This document shows, piece after piece, positions 50,850 to 59,367 of a stretch of 64,000 bases of DNA. Location: the NCBI RefSeq assembly GCF_017355965.1, contig NZ_JAFIQW010000001.1:186001-250000 (forward strand). The letters are read 5' to 3'. Below the pieces are notes generated by a model. It saw nothing but the letters and a program-made list of their open reading frames with translations, ran no database searches and was not told the origin of the DNA. Made by a program: the position numbers and the translations under genes. The DNA is from Desertivibrio insolitus. GTDB taxonomy: Bacteria > Actinomycetota > Actinomycetes > Actinomycetales > Microbacteriaceae. Every line of letters starts with the position of its first letter. Position 1 is the stretch's first letter.

Positions 50850-52067
50850 TCAGGGCGGGGTCCAGTCGACCCCGTCGATCCACCAGCAGAGGTGAAGCCA
50901 GACCGCCTGACCGGCGACTCCGGCCACCAGCAGCGCTCCCCGGTAGAGCGGATGCCGCGGCACCGCGAGCGCCCCCGCGAGCGGGAACAGGGGCATGAGC
51001 AACCGCCACAGACTCGACTGCGGGAAGAACACCGCGAGCAGATACAACCCGTAGCTGCCGACCCAGAGGCGCAGGTCGGGGCCGAGCCGGCGGGTCCAGG
51101 GCAGGAGCAGCACGACCACGCCGAGCGCCAGGAGAGCGACCAGCAGCGGCACCCCAACGGGACCGAACCACCACAGCATCCCGAGCACGAACCCCTCGAA
51201 CGGCACGAGGTCGACGCGGCCGATGTAGTCGCTGCGCCAGGCGAGCTCCGTGTCGGGGTAGGCCCACAGCTCACCGGTCGCGAGGCCGGCGACGGCCATC
51301 CAGGCGAAGCCGGAGAGCACCGCGACCGCGGTCGCGACGAGGGCGTGCCGCCGCTCCCGCGCAGGGAAGCCCTCCCGCTCGCGCCACCAGCGCCAGCCGA
51401 CGTGCAGCCCGAGCGCGAGGGCGAGCGCGAGCCCGGTCGGCCGCGTGAGGGCGAGCACCGGCACGACCGCCGCGAGCAGCAGATACCGCCGCGTGAGCAG
51501 CAGGTACAGGGCCACCGCGAGCAGGAACAACTGCATCGACTCCGCGTAGCCGACCTGCAGCACGGGCGACGTCGGCGCCGCGAGCACGACCGCCACGGCG
51601 AAGAGGGCCGACCCCTCGGGTAGCCGCAGCGCGAACAGGCGGTAGGCGGCCAGGGCGAAGCCCAGCCCGAACAGCACGGATGTCGCGACCGCGAGCGTCG
51701 CGAACGGCAGCCCCGTCACGGCGACGAGCCCCCGCACGAGCAGCGGGTAGGCCGGCATGAACGCCCAGGCGTTCTCCTCGACGTGGCCGTCCGTCGTGCG
51801 CGGCAGCTCGCTCGGGTACAGCCCGAACGCGATGACACTGTACCAGCGGGCGTCCCAGTAGTTGGCGAACGTGACGTAGTCCGGGCTCGCCCCGCTGTAC
51901 TGGTTCGCCGGCTGCTGCGCCGCGAAGGCGAGCATGAGCGCGGTCGTCACGACGCGGCTCGCGGCGTACACGGCGGCGACCCTCACCCACCACGGCCAGC
52001 GCCGCCCAGCACGCTCCACGCCGGGGTCGGCGGCGACGGATGCCGCGGAGGCGCTCTGCTCCGACAT
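50850..52067 (-). CDS. Polytopic membrane glycosyltransferase (PIG-V/GT-C-like)
   Basis: A 405-residue protein with about nine to ten transmembrane helices. The first extracellular loop carries NYWDARWYSVIAFGLYP and AFMPAYPLLVR, the pattern of GT-C mannosyltransferases of the PIG-V type (WDxxxY, FxPxYP), in which the Asp is thought to be catalytic. Such enzymes use polyprenyl-phosphate sugars on the outer face of the membrane. It starts 20 bp after the dapE stop, so the two are co-transcribed. Donor and acceptor are unknown; mannosylation is inferred from the family. Confidence 0.7.
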   Translation of the reverse strand: MSEQSASAASVAADPGVERAGRRWPWWVRVAAVYAASRVVTTALMLAFAAQQPANQYSGASPDYVTFANYWDARWYSVIAFGLYPSELPRTTDGHVEENAWAFMPAYPLLVRGLVAVTGLPFATLAVATSVLFGLGFALAAYRLFALRLPEGSALFAVAVVLAAPTSPVLQVGYAESMQLFLLAVALYLLLTRRYLLLAAVVPVLALTRPTGLALALALGLHVGWRWWREREGFPARERRHALVATAVAVLSGFAWMAVAGLATGELWAYPDTELAWRSDYIGRVDLVPFEGFVLGMLWWFGPVGVPLLVALLALGVVVLLLPWTRRLGPDLRLWVGSYGLYLLAVFFPQSSLWRLLMPLFPLAGALAVPRHPLYRGALLVAGVAGQAVWLHLCWWIDGVDWTPP

Positions 52068-52087
52068 CCGTGGCCCTCGTCGTGCCG

Positions 52088-53182
52088 CTAGCCGGCGAGC
52101 CAGGCGCGGAGGCCGCGCTCGACGTCGGTGATCTGAGTGAGGGGCACGCGCTCGTCGTCGGCGTGCGCGAGGGAGGGGTCGCCGGGGCCGTAGTTCACGG
52201 CGGGGACGCCGAGGGAGCTGAAGCGGGCGACGTCGGTCCAGCCGTACTTCGGGGCGGGGGTGCCGCCGACCGCGGCGATGAACTCCTGGGCGACGGGGGC
52301 GTCGAGGCCCGGGCGGGCGCCCTCCGCGAGGTCGACGATCGTGATCTCGGCGTCGGGGAACAGCTCGCGGATGTGTGCGACGGCCTCCTCGCCCGACCGG
52401 CTCGGGGCGAAGCGGTAGTTGACGTGCACCATGGCCTCGTCGGGGATGACGTTGCCGGCGATGCCGCCGGTGACGCCGACGGCGTTGAGGCCTTCGCGGT
52501 AGACGAGGCCGTCGACCTCGACTTCGCGCGCCTCGTATGCGGCGAGCGTCGTGAGGATCGGCGCGATGTCATGGATCGCGTTGTGGCCGACCCACGAGCG
52601 GGCGCTGTGCGAGCGCTTGCCGAACATCCGCAGCTCCGCGCGGAGGTTGCCGTTGCAGCCGCCCTCGATCTGCGCGCGGCTCGGCTCGCCGAGGATCGCG
52701 AAGTCGCCGTGCAGCAGCTCCGGGCGGGTGCGGGCGAGGCGGCCGAGGCCGTTGAGGTCGTCCGAGACCTCTTCGTGGTCGTACCAGACCCACGTGATGT
52801 CGACCTTGGGCTGCGTCAGCTCGGCCGCGAGCTTGAGGTGCACCGCGGCGCCGGCCTTCATGTCGACGGTGCCACGGCCCCAGAGGTACTCGACGCCACC
52901 GTCGGTCTCGAAGCGCGTGGGCAGGTTGCCGTTGAGCGGCACCGTGTCGATGTGCCCCGCGATCACGACGCGCTGGTCGCGGCCGAGGTTCGTGCGGGCG
53001 ACGATCGCGTCGCCGTCGCGGATGACCTCGAGGTGGCCGTACGGCTCGAGCGCGGCCTCGATCGCGTCGGCGAGCGCGCGCTCGTTGCCCGACACCGACT
53101 CGATGTCGCAGAACTGGCGGGTCAGCTCGATCGAGCTGGCGGCGACGTCGAGCACGGGGAGGGTGGCATCGGGGATCGGCAC
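52088..53182 (-). CDS. dapE: Succinyl-diaminopimelate desuccinylase
   Basis: A 364-residue M20 zinc enzyme that cleaves N-succinyl-LL-diaminopimelate in lysine and peptidoglycan synthesis. Metal ligands and base are visible in [11 protein letters not shown] (His), [11 protein letters not shown] (Asp), [13 protein letters not shown] (Glu-Glu), [12 protein letters not shown] (Glu) and [14 protein letters not shown] (His). It reads as the actinobacterial type and is divergent from dapD, 99 bp away. GTG 53182 is six bases after a TAGACT box (leaderless). Confidence 0.93.
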   Translation of the reverse strand: MPIPDATLPVLDVAASSIELTRQFCDIESVSGNERALADAIEAALEPYGHLEVIRDGDAIVARTNLGRDQRVVIAGHIDTVPLNGNLPTRFETDGGVEYLWGRGTVDMKAGAAVHLKLAAELTQPKVDITWVWYDHEEVSDDLNGLGRLARTRPELLHGDFAILGEPSRAQIEGGCNGNLRAELRMFGKRSHSARSWVGHNAIHDIAPILTTLAAYEAREVEVDGLVYREGLNAVGVTGGIAGNVIPDEAMVHVNYRFAPSRSGEEAVAHIRELFPDAEITIVDLAEGARPGLDAPVAQEFIAAVGGTPAPKYGWTDVARFSSLGVPAVNYGPGDPSLAHADDERVPLTQITDVERGLRAWLAG

Positions 53183-53188
53183 CGGCCG

Positions 53189-53194
53189 AGTCTA
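53189..53194 (-). promoter_or_regulatory. -10 box of a leaderless promoter (dapE)
   Basis: Minus-strand TAGACT lies six bases before GTG 53182. Confidence 0.65.
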
Positions 53195-53267
53195 CCGAGG
53201 GCGTCCGACGGGGTGACCGGCGCCGCCGCGCGTCATCCGTCGCCCTCGGGCCCCTCCCCCGGCTCGA

Positions 53268-53273
53268 TACCCT
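53268..53273 (+). promoter_or_regulatory. -10 box of a leaderless promoter (dapD)
   Basis: TACCCT lies seven bases before ATG 53281. With the dapE box this makes a compact divergent dapE/dapD promoter pair. Confidence 0.6.
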
Positions 53274-53280
53274 TGCAGGC

Positions 53281-54222
53281 ATGACGCAGAACCTCGCGTG
53301 GGGCTACGGCCTCGCCACCGTCGCCGACCGCGGAGAGATCCTCGACACCTGGTTCCCGGAGCCGAAGCTCGGGCCCGTGCCGGAGGGACGCGAGCGCGTC
53401 ATCGCCCCCGCGGAGCTCGAGCGCCACCTCGTCGCCGACGCGCGCCGCCGGGTGCGCACCGACTTCGTGACCGTCGAGATCGACCTCGACGCCGCGCCCG
53501 CCTCGACGCCCGACGCGTACCTGCGCCTGCACCTGCTCAGCCACCTGCTCGTGCAGCCGAACGCGCTGAACCTCGACGGGATCTTCGGCCACCTGCCGAT
53601 CGTCGCGTGGACGACGGCGGGCCCGATGCATCCGTCGGACTACGCCGAACTCGTGCCGGCGCTCCGCCGCGACGGCATCTCGGTGCTCGGCGTCGACAAG
53701 TTCCCGCGGCTGCTCGACTACGTCGTGCCCGAGCGCGTGCGGATCGCGGATGCCTCGCGCGTGCGCCTCGGCGCACACCTCGCCCCCGGTACCACCGTCA
53801 TGCACGAGGGCTTCGTCAACTTCAACGCGGGCACGCTCGGCACGTCGATGGTCGAGGGCCGCATCTCGCAGGGCGTCGTCGTCGGCGACGGCTCGGACAT
53901 CGGCGGCGGCGCGTCCATCATGGGGACGCTCTCCGGCGGCGGCACCGAGCGCGTCACGATCGGCGAGCGCGCGCTGCTCGGCGCGAACTCGGGCATCGGC
54001 ATCTCGATCGGCGACGACTCCGTGGTCGAGGCCGGCCTCTACGTGACCGCCGGCACCAAGGTGACCGTGCTCGGCACCGAGGGCGGACCGCGCACCGTCA
54101 AGGCCGTAGAGCTGAGCGGGGTGCCGGGGCTGCTGTTCCGCCGCAACTCCGTCTCCGGCGCGGTCGAGGTGCTCGCCCGCAGCGGCGCTGGGGTCGCGCT
54201 GAACGAGGCGCTGCACGCGTAG
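53281..54222 (+). CDS. dapD: Tetrahydrodipicolinate N-succinyltransferase
   Basis: A 313-residue actinobacterial-type DapD, which transfers succinyl from succinyl-CoA to tetrahydrodipicolinate before DapC and DapE act. The C-terminal left-handed beta helix is recognisable from hexapeptide-like runs ([35 protein letters not shown]) and the [10 protein letters not shown] stretch. dapE is divergent next door and dapC lies 3.7 kb downstream, so all three succinylase-branch genes are in this window. Confidence 0.93.
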   Translation: MTQNLAWGYGLATVADRGEILDTWFPEPKLGPVPEGRERVIAPAELERHLVADARRRVRTDFVTVEIDLDAAPASTPDAYLRLHLLSHLLVQPNALNLDGIFGHLPIVAWTTAGPMHPSDYAELVPALRRDGISVLGVDKFPRLLDYVVPERVRIADASRVRLGAHLAPGTTVMHEGFVNFNAGTLGTSMVEGRISQGVVVGDGSDIGGGASIMGTLSGGGTERVTIGERALLGANSGIGISIGDDSVVEAGLYVTAGTKVTVLGTEGGPRTVKAVELSGVPGLLFRRNSVSGAVEVLARSGAGVALNEALHA

Positions 54223-54230
54223 GGGTCCCC

Positions 54231-55022
54231 GTGGGGTCTGACGAGGGCGGTGTCGAGTCGGCGGATGACGCGGGCTCGGCGGCGTCCGTAGTGCCGCCCG
54301 TCGATCGTGCCGCGGGCTCAGCCGCACACGGCGTGCCGCCCGTCGACGCGGCTGCCGCCGCAGGCTCACCCGCACCCGCCGTGCCTCCCGCCGACGCGGT
54401 TGCCGCCACTCCCGGCGCGGCGACCGGCGCTGCCTCGTCCGCGGTCCCGGCCGCTCGGCGTTACACCCGCGCGGAGCTCGAGCAGTACCGCGACCTCGCC
54501 GTGCCCGACCTGGTGGGGCCGCAGACGCGGCTGCTCTTCGTGGGCATCAACCCGAGCCTCTGGACCGCAGCGACGGGCACGCACTTCTCGCATCCGGGCA
54601 ACCGCTTCTACCCGGCGCTGGTGGCGGCGGGCATCATCCCGCGGCTGCCCGCCTTCGCCGGGCCGCTGCCCGACGAGGACATCCGGATGCTGCTCGACGC
54701 CGGCATCGGCAACACGAACCTCGTCAACCGGGCGACCGTGCGCGCGGACGAGCTCGCGGTGTCGGAGCTCGTCGCCGGGGCGGAGCGGCTGCGCGAGACC
54801 GTGCGCCGGGTGCGGCCCGCCGTGGTCGCCGTCGCCGGGGTGACGGCCTATCGCCAGTCGTTCGAGCGCCCGAAGGCGCGCGCGGGGCGGCAGCCGGAAC
54901 TCCTCGAGGGCGCCGAACTCTGGGTGGTGCCGAATCCGAGCGGGCTGAACGCCCACGAGACGATCGCGTCCCTGGGCGAGGCGTACGCGGCGCCCGCCCG
55001 CGCCGCGGGGCTGCTCCCCTAG
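54231..55022 (+). CDS. Mug-type G:T/U mismatch DNA glycosylase
   Basis: A 263-residue protein with a C-terminal uracil-DNA-glycosylase fold: GINPSLWTAATGTHFSHPGN carries the catalytic Asn of the Mug family (GINP) and the second motif is NPSGLNAHET. It removes uracil or thymine opposite guanine. The first ~80 residues are Ala/Pro/Val low complexity (VPPVDRAAGS, VPPVDAAAAAGS) with internal repeats, so the true start may lie later; GTG 54231 has AGGGG at six bases. It follows dapD by eight bases, so they are probably co-transcribed. Confidence 0.85.
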   Translation: MGSDEGGVESADDAGSAASVVPPVDRAAGSAAHGVPPVDAAAAAGSPAPAVPPADAVAATPGAATGAASSAVPAARRYTRAELEQYRDLAVPDLVGPQTRLLFVGINPSLWTAATGTHFSHPGNRFYPALVAAGIIPRLPAFAGPLPDEDIRMLLDAGIGNTNLVNRATVRADELAVSELVAGAERLRETVRRVRPAVVAVAGVTAYRQSFERPKARAGRQPELLEGAELWVVPNPSGLNAHETIASLGEAYAAPARAAGLLP

Positions 55023-55069
55023 CCGCCCGCGCGGCGGCTACCCGCCCGCCGCTCCCCTGGCTCCTCGCG

Positions 55070-55153
55070 TTCCTTCAGCAGGACAAGTGCGACGACACGC
55101 CGTACAGCAGTTCGACACCGCCGCGTGTCCGCGGGAAATGTCCTGCTGAAGGA
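55070..55153. repeat. Palindromic element, copy 1 (upstream of the DUF559 gene)
   Basis: A 15-bp perfect outer stem (TCCTTCAGCAGGACA at 55071-55085 with its complement at 55139-55153) contains an inner 7-bp stem (GACACGC at 55094, GCGTGTC at 55123). The left half matches that of copy 2 at 56043 in the first 15 bases and again at GACACGCCG, in the same orientation. Confidence 0.85.
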
Positions 55154-55265
55154 CCAAGCCCGGTCCTCAACAACCGAGATCTCGCTGACGAATCCCACCG
55201 CGAGCCCGCCTCACCGCGCCCCTGCCGCCCCACTCGCACACCATCGACCCGTGCGGGCGCCACTG

Positions 55266-56069
55266 ATGTTCACGACGGCCGAACTCATCCGGGGCGGAAT
55301 GACGAAGCGGGAGCTGACGGCAGCGGTTCGGTCGGGAGAACTGCGTCGGGTGCTCCGCGGTTGGTACGTCCGCCCCGGATGCGACCAGCGTCTGGTTACC
55401 GCCATCAGGAGCGGCGCTTCGATCGGTTGTGTGACGGCTGCAGAGCTGCACGGGTTGTGGGTGATGCCTACGGACGAACTGCATCTCGCTGTCCCGCGCA
55501 CCGGAAGTGGCAGGACTATGCCCCCGGCACCCGCATGCGTTCTGCACTGGCACCGCGCCACGATCGATCGCCCGGTGGTCGACACGATCACGGCGTTACG
55601 GCAGATGGCCAAATGCCGACCCGCCGATCAGACCGTCGCCGCGCTCGACAGCGCCCTCCGCGAGGGATTGCTCGATCGGAGCCGGTTGCGGGAATTGCGC
55701 GATTCGTTGCCCGCGCGACTGCACCACATCGTGGATCGCGCTGACGCGCGATCCGAGTCCATTGTCGAGTCCCTGCTGCGCTACCGGCTGCAGGAGCTCG
55801 AGCTTCACTTCGAGCTGCAGGTCACGCTGCCGGGTGTCGGCCGGGTCGACTTCCTTGTCGAGAGTCGCCTGGTCATCGAGGTGGACGGCTGGGCGTACCA
55901 CGGCGACCGAGACGCCTTTGAGGAGGACCGCCGCCGGGACGCCGTCCTCGCAGCGCTCGATCGCAGGGTCCTGAGATTCACCTACCGGCAGGTGACGCAG
56001 GGGTGGATGCAGGTGCGGCGAGCCATCCTTGCCGCGCTCGATGTTCCTTCAGCAGGACGTCTGCCGTGA
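55266..56069 (+). CDS. DUF559/Vsr-like endonuclease-fold protein with wHTH-like N-terminus
   Basis: A 267-residue two-part protein. Residues 1-75 (TAELIRGGMTKRELTAAVRS, LRRVLRGWYVRPG) look like the AbiEi-type winged-helix domain that often precedes DUF559; residues 165-255 hold a PD-(D/E)xK-like endonuclease fold with Glu in IVESLLRYRL, Asp195 in GRVDFLV and Glu205-x-Asp207-Gly in VIEVDGWAYHGD. ATG 55266 or GTG 55251 may be the start; neither has a ribosome site. Codon use is less GC-biased than in the neighbours (for example GAATTG, GATTCG), which suggests acquisition. It lies between two copies of a palindromic repeat, copy 2 overlapping its 3' end. The target is unknown. Confidence 0.75.
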   Translation: MFTTAELIRGGMTKRELTAAVRSGELRRVLRGWYVRPGCDQRLVTAIRSGASIGCVTAAELHGLWVMPTDELHLAVPRTGSGRTMPPAPACVLHWHRATIDRPVVDTITALRQMAKCRPADQTVAALDSALREGLLDRSRLRELRDSLPARLHHIVDRADARSESIVESLLRYRLQELELHFELQVTLPGVGRVDFLVESRLVIEVDGWAYHGDRDAFEEDRRRDAVLAALDRRVLRFTYRQVTQGWMQVRRAILAALDVPSAGRLP

Positions 56070-56129
56070 CACGCCGCTGCATGTGCGAGCGCAGCGGCGC
56101 GTCGTTCGCGTTTGTCCTGTCGCAGGAAC
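56043..56129. repeat. Palindromic element, copy 2 (overlaps the DUF559 3' end)
   Basis: Outer arms GTTCCTTCAGCAGGAC and GTCCTGTCGCAGGAAC pair at both ends with a mismatched middle, and the inner arms GACACGCCGCTGC and GCAGCGGCGCGTC pair at 12 of 13 positions. The left half is in direct orientation with copy 1. The first 27 bases encode the last residues of the DUF559 protein. Confidence 0.8.
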
Positions 56130-56198
56130 ACGAGGCCGCCCGGTCAGCGACACAAGGGGCGCCCATGCGCGCACGTCGGACGCCTCGACGGACACAAA

Positions 56199-56229
56199 GG
56201 GGGACGGATGCCCCGTGGCATCCGCCCCC
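56199..56229 (-). terminator. Terminator of gltA built on an inverted GGATGCC pair
   Basis: On the minus strand GGGGGCGGATGCC pairs with GGCATCCGTCCCCC (one bulge, ACGG loop) and is followed by TTTGTGT. It lies 15 bp beyond the gltA stop codon. Confidence 0.85.
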
Positions 56230-56244
56230 TCGACGTGCGTGTCC

Positions 56245-57531
56245 CTAGCGCTGCGGCCAGTCGCGGGCCGGCTCGCCCACGTAGAGCTGCTGCGGGCGGC
56301 CGATCTTCGTGGACGGGTCCGCGTTCATCTCGCGCCAGTGCGCGATCCAGCCCGGAAGGCGTCCGATGGCGAAGAGCACCGTGAACATCCGCACCGGGAA
56401 GCCCATCGCCTTGTAGATGACGCCCGTGTAGAAGTCGACGTTCGGGTACAGCTTGCGCTCGATGAAGTAGTCGTCGGCGAGTGCGACGGCCTCGAGCTCC
56501 TTGGCGATGTCGAGCAGGTCGTCCTGCACGCCGAGCGCGGCGAGCACCTCGTCAGCGCTCTCCTTCACGAGGCGGGCGCGCGGGTCGAAGTTCTTGTACA
56601 CGCGGTGCCCGAAGCCCATGAGACGGATGCCGTCTTCCTTGTTTTTCACCCGCTGCACGAAGCGCTCGACGCTCTCGCCGGACTCCTTGATCTGCTGCAG
56701 CATCTTCAGCACGGCCTCGTTGGCGCCGCCGTGCAGCGGACCGTAGAGGGCGTTGATGCCGGCCGAGATCGACGCGAACATGTTCGCCTCGGTGGAACCG
56801 ACGAGGCGCACGGTCGAGGTCGACGCGTTCTGCTCGTGGTCCTCGTGCAGGATCAGCAGGCGGTCGAGCGCCTTGGTGAGCACCGGGTTGACCTCGTACG
56901 GCTCCGCGTGCGTGCCGAAGTTGAGGCGCAGGAAGTTGTCGATGAACCCGAGCGAGTTGTCCGGGTACATGAATGCGTGGCCGAGGCTCTTCTTGTGCGC
57001 GTACGCGGCGAGCACCGGCAGCTTCGCGAGCAGCCGCACGGTCGTCAGCTCGACGGCCTCGGGGTCCTTCGGGTTGAGGGTGTCCTCGTAGTACGTCGAC
57101 AGCGCCGACACGGCCGACGACAGCACCGACATCGGGTGCGCCGTGTGCGGCAGGGCGTCGAAGAAGCGGCGCAGGTCCTCGTGGATGAGGGTGTGCCGGC
57201 GGATCTTCGCGTCGAACTCCTCGAGCTGCGACGGCGTCGGCAGCTCGCCGTAGATGAGCAGCCAGGCGACCTCGAGGTAGGTCGAGTTCGCGGCGACCTG
57301 CTCGATCGGGTAGCCGCGGTAGCGCAGCACGCCCTGGTCGCCGTCGATGTAGGTGATCCGGCTCCTCGTCGCGGCGGTGTTCATGAACCCGCCGTCGAGC
57401 ACCGAGTAGCCGGTCTTCTTCATGAGACCGGTGATGTCGATGCTCGACGCACCGGCGACCGAGGGGATGATCGGGAACTCCGCCGACCCACCAGGGAAGG
57501 ACAGAGTGGCCTTGAGGGCGTCGTCACTCAC
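56245..57531 (-). CDS. gltA: Citrate synthase
   Basis: A 428-residue type II citrate synthase that condenses oxaloacetate with acetyl-CoA. Catalytic residues are visible in YGPLHGGANEAVL (His), GFGHRVYKNFDPRARL (His and Asp). Length and the N-terminal beta region match the large, NADH-type dimer/hexamer class found in actinobacteria. GTG 57531 lies six bases after TAGGCT, so its mRNA is probably leaderless. The ~360 bp upstream hold a tandem-repeat array, not a gene. Confidence 0.95.
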   Translation of the reverse strand: MSDDALKATLSFPGGSAEFPIIPSVAGASSIDITGLMKKTGYSVLDGGFMNTAATRSRITYIDGDQGVLRYRGYPIEQVAANSTYLEVAWLLIYGELPTPSQLEEFDAKIRRHTLIHEDLRRFFDALPHTAHPMSVLSSAVSALSTYYEDTLNPKDPEAVELTTVRLLAKLPVLAAYAHKKSLGHAFMYPDNSLGFIDNFLRLNFGTHAEPYEVNPVLTKALDRLLILHEDHEQNASTSTVRLVGSTEANMFASISAGINALYGPLHGGANEAVLKMLQQIKESGESVERFVQRVKNKEDGIRLMGFGHRVYKNFDPRARLVKESADEVLAALGVQDDLLDIAKELEAVALADDYFIERKLYPNVDFYTGVIYKAMGFPVRMFTVLFAIGRLPGWIAHWREMNADPSTKIGRPQQLYVGEPARDWPQR

Positions 57532-57537
57532 CCCGAC

Positions 57538-57543
57538 AGCCTA
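57538..57543 (-). promoter_or_regulatory. -10 box of a leaderless promoter (gltA)
   Basis: Minus-strand TAGGCT lies six bases before GTG 57531. Confidence 0.6.
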
Positions 57544-57629
57544 CCGGCGGACGGCTGGACCCCTGTACGGGAGGACAGAACGGGGAAAACGGATACCCGA
57601 AGGAGCGGAGGGCAACGGATGCCTCGAGC

Positions 57630-57884
57630 GCGAGCCCGATCGGCAACCGATTCCGCACCTCGCAGCGCTGCCCTCGGGACGCGGCGCGAGCCCGATCGGC
57701 CACCGGTTCCGCACCTTGCAGCACTGCCCGGAGGACGCTGCGGGGGCGCCCGGGAACCTGGCAGCGCTGCCCCCGGGAGGCGGCGCGAGCCCAAATCGGC
57801 CACCGGTTCCGCACCTCGCAGCGCTGCCCTGGGGACGCGCCGGGAGCGCAAATGGCCAACCTCGCAGCGCTGCCTAGGGAACGG
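57630..57884. repeat. Five imperfect 43-57 bp tandem repeats
   Basis: Units begin at 57630, 57686, 57742, 57785 and 57842. The full-length ones (56, 56 and 57 bp) read GCGAGCCCGATCGGCCACCG... and contain CGCACCTCGCAGCGCTGCCC; the third and fifth are shortened to about 43 bp by loss of the first part. The array lies between gltA (starting at 57531) and the dapC stop codon at 57893. Frames across it have no ribosome site or family match. Confidence 0.88.
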
Positions 57885-57892
57885 CGGAAGCG

Positions 57893-58981
57893 CTACGTCC
57901 CGAGCCGCTCCACCGCGGTGCCGATCGCGTCATCGGTCGCCGTGAGCGCGAAGCGCACGTGCTCGGGCGACGCGTCCCCGTAGAAGAACCCCGGACCGGC
58001 GAGGATGCCGCGCTCCGCGAGCCACTGCAGCGAGTCGCGCGCGTGCTCGCCGCGCGTGGCCCACAGGTAGAGCCCGCCCTCGCTGTGGTCGAGGCGGAAG
58101 CCGGCCCCCTCGACGGCGGGCAGCAGCCGCGCGCGCCGGTCGGCGTAGAGCGCGCGCTGCGCGGCGACGTGCTCGTGGTCGTTTAGCGCGGCGACCATGG
58201 CGGCCTGCACGGGGGCGGGCGGCATCGTGCCGGCGTGCTTGCGCACGGTCAGCAGCCCCGAGAGGAGGTCGACGTCGCCGGCGACGAAGCCGGCGCGGTA
58301 CCCCGCGAGATTCGACTGCTTGCTCAGCGAGTAGACGCTGAGCACGCCGCGGAAGTCGCCGCCCGTGACATCCGGATCCAGGATGCCGGGGGCGGGCGCC
58401 TCCCCGTTCCAGACGAGCTCCGCGTAGCACTCGTCGGAGGCGAGCACCGCCCCGAGCTCACGCGCTCGCGCGACGGCGTCGCGCAGGAACGAGGCGGGCA
58501 GGATGCGCCCGTCCGGGTTGCCGGGGCTGTTCAGCCAGACGAGCTTCGTCGTGTCGGGCCAGTCGGCGGGGTCGTCGGCGGCGACGGGGGTCGCCCGCGC
58601 GATTTTCGCGCCGATCGCGTAGGTCGGGTAGGCGATCCGCGGGTGCACCACGGTGTCGCCCTCGCCGAGGCCGAGCCAGAGCGGCAGCCCCGCGATGAAC
58701 TCCTTCGACCCGATGGTCGGCAGCACGTGCGCCCGGGTCAGCCCCTCGGTGCCGCGCCGCCGGGCGTACCAGTCGACGATCGCCTGCTGCAGCTCGATCG
58801 TGCCGGCGGTCGACGGGTAGCCGTGCGCGTCGGTCGCCGAGGCGAGCCCGTCCCGGACGACGGCGGGCGTCGGGTCGACCGGGGATCCGACGGACAGGTC
58901 GACGACCCCCTCGGGGTGCGAGCGCGCGAGCCGCACGAGCGGCGCGAGCGTGTCCCAGGGGTAGTCGGGAAGCGCGAGCAC
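57893..58981 (-). CDS. dapC: Succinyldiaminopimelate aminotransferase
   Basis: A 362-residue fold-type I PLP enzyme that makes N-succinyl-diaminopimelate. The PLP lysine is in YSLSKQSNLAGYRAGF, with NSPGNPDG and SDECYAEL as co-factor contacts. The GTG start directly abuts the fdxA stop codon; the fdxA-dapC pairing is standard in actinobacteria. It supplies the step between DapD and DapE, encoded 4-6 kb upstream in the window. Confidence 0.92.
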   Translation of the reverse strand: MLALPDYPWDTLAPLVRLARSHPEGVVDLSVGSPVDPTPAVVRDGLASATDAHGYPSTAGTIELQQAIVDWYARRRGTEGLTRAHVLPTIGSKEFIAGLPLWLGLGEGDTVVHPRIAYPTYAIGAKIARATPVAADDPADWPDTTKLVWLNSPGNPDGRILPASFLRDAVARARELGAVLASDECYAELVWNGEAPAPGILDPDVTGGDFRGVLSVYSLSKQSNLAGYRAGFVAGDVDLLSGLLTVRKHAGTMPPAPVQAAMVAALNDHEHVAAQRALYADRRARLLPAVEGAGFRLDHSEGGLYLWATRGEHARDSLQWLAERGILAGPGFFYGDASPEHVRFALTATDDAIGTAVERLGT

Positions 58982-59308
58982 TTAGCTGTTCTCGCCCTGC
59001 GGAGGCAGCGCGCTGACGACCGGGTGGTCCTTGTGGATGACGCCGACCTTGGCGGCGCCACCGGGCGAGCCGATGTCCTCGAAGAACTCGACGTTGGCCT
59101 TGTAGTAGTCCGACCACTGGTCGGGCACGTCGTCCTCGTAGAAGATGGCCTCGACGGGGCAGACGGGCTCGCACGCACCGCAGTCGACGCACTCGTCGGG
59201 GTGGATGTAGAGCATCCGGTCGCCCTCGTAGATGCAGTCGACCGGGCACTCGTCGATGCAGGCGCGGTCCTTGACGTCCACGCAGGGCAGGGCGATGACG
59301 TAGGTCAC
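58982..59308 (-). CDS. fdxA: Ferredoxin, 3Fe-4S/4Fe-4S type
   Basis: A 108-residue electron carrier. Eight cysteines (9, 17, 21, 25, 40, 43, 46, 50) are arranged as in actinobacterial seven-iron ferredoxins, with [12 protein letters not shown] as the second cluster motif. The long acidic C-terminus ([17 protein letters not shown]) is typical for FdxA. GTG 59308 has GGGGAG eight bases upstream and a TAGAAT box 30 bp back. dapC follows without a gap, so one mRNA carries both. Confidence 0.93.
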   Translation of the reverse strand: MTYVIALPCVDVKDRACIDECPVDCIYEGDRMLYIHPDECVDCGACEPVCPVEAIFYEDDVPDQWSDYYKANVEFFEDIGSPGGAAKVGVIHKDHPVVSALPPQGENS

Positions 59309-59338
59309 AGGCGGTGCTCCCCTTCTAGATCTCCACCG

Positions 59339-59344
59339 ATTCTA
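59339..59344 (-). promoter_or_regulatory. -10 box for fdxA-dapC
   Basis: Minus-strand TAGAAT, 30 bp before GTG 59308, giving a ~23-nt leader with a ribosome site. This contrasts with the leaderless neighbours. Confidence 0.55.
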
Positions 59345-59367
59345 GTCAGCGGAGGCTGAGCGCCCGT

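Noticed and set aside
55266-56069. Restriction-modification or toxin-antitoxin system
   Set aside because: No methyltransferase or partner toxin lies next to the DUF559 gene; the AbiEi-like N-terminal domain alone does not make such a system.
57630-57884. CRISPR array
   Set aside because: The repeated units abut without unique spacers, are degenerate and no cas gene is near.
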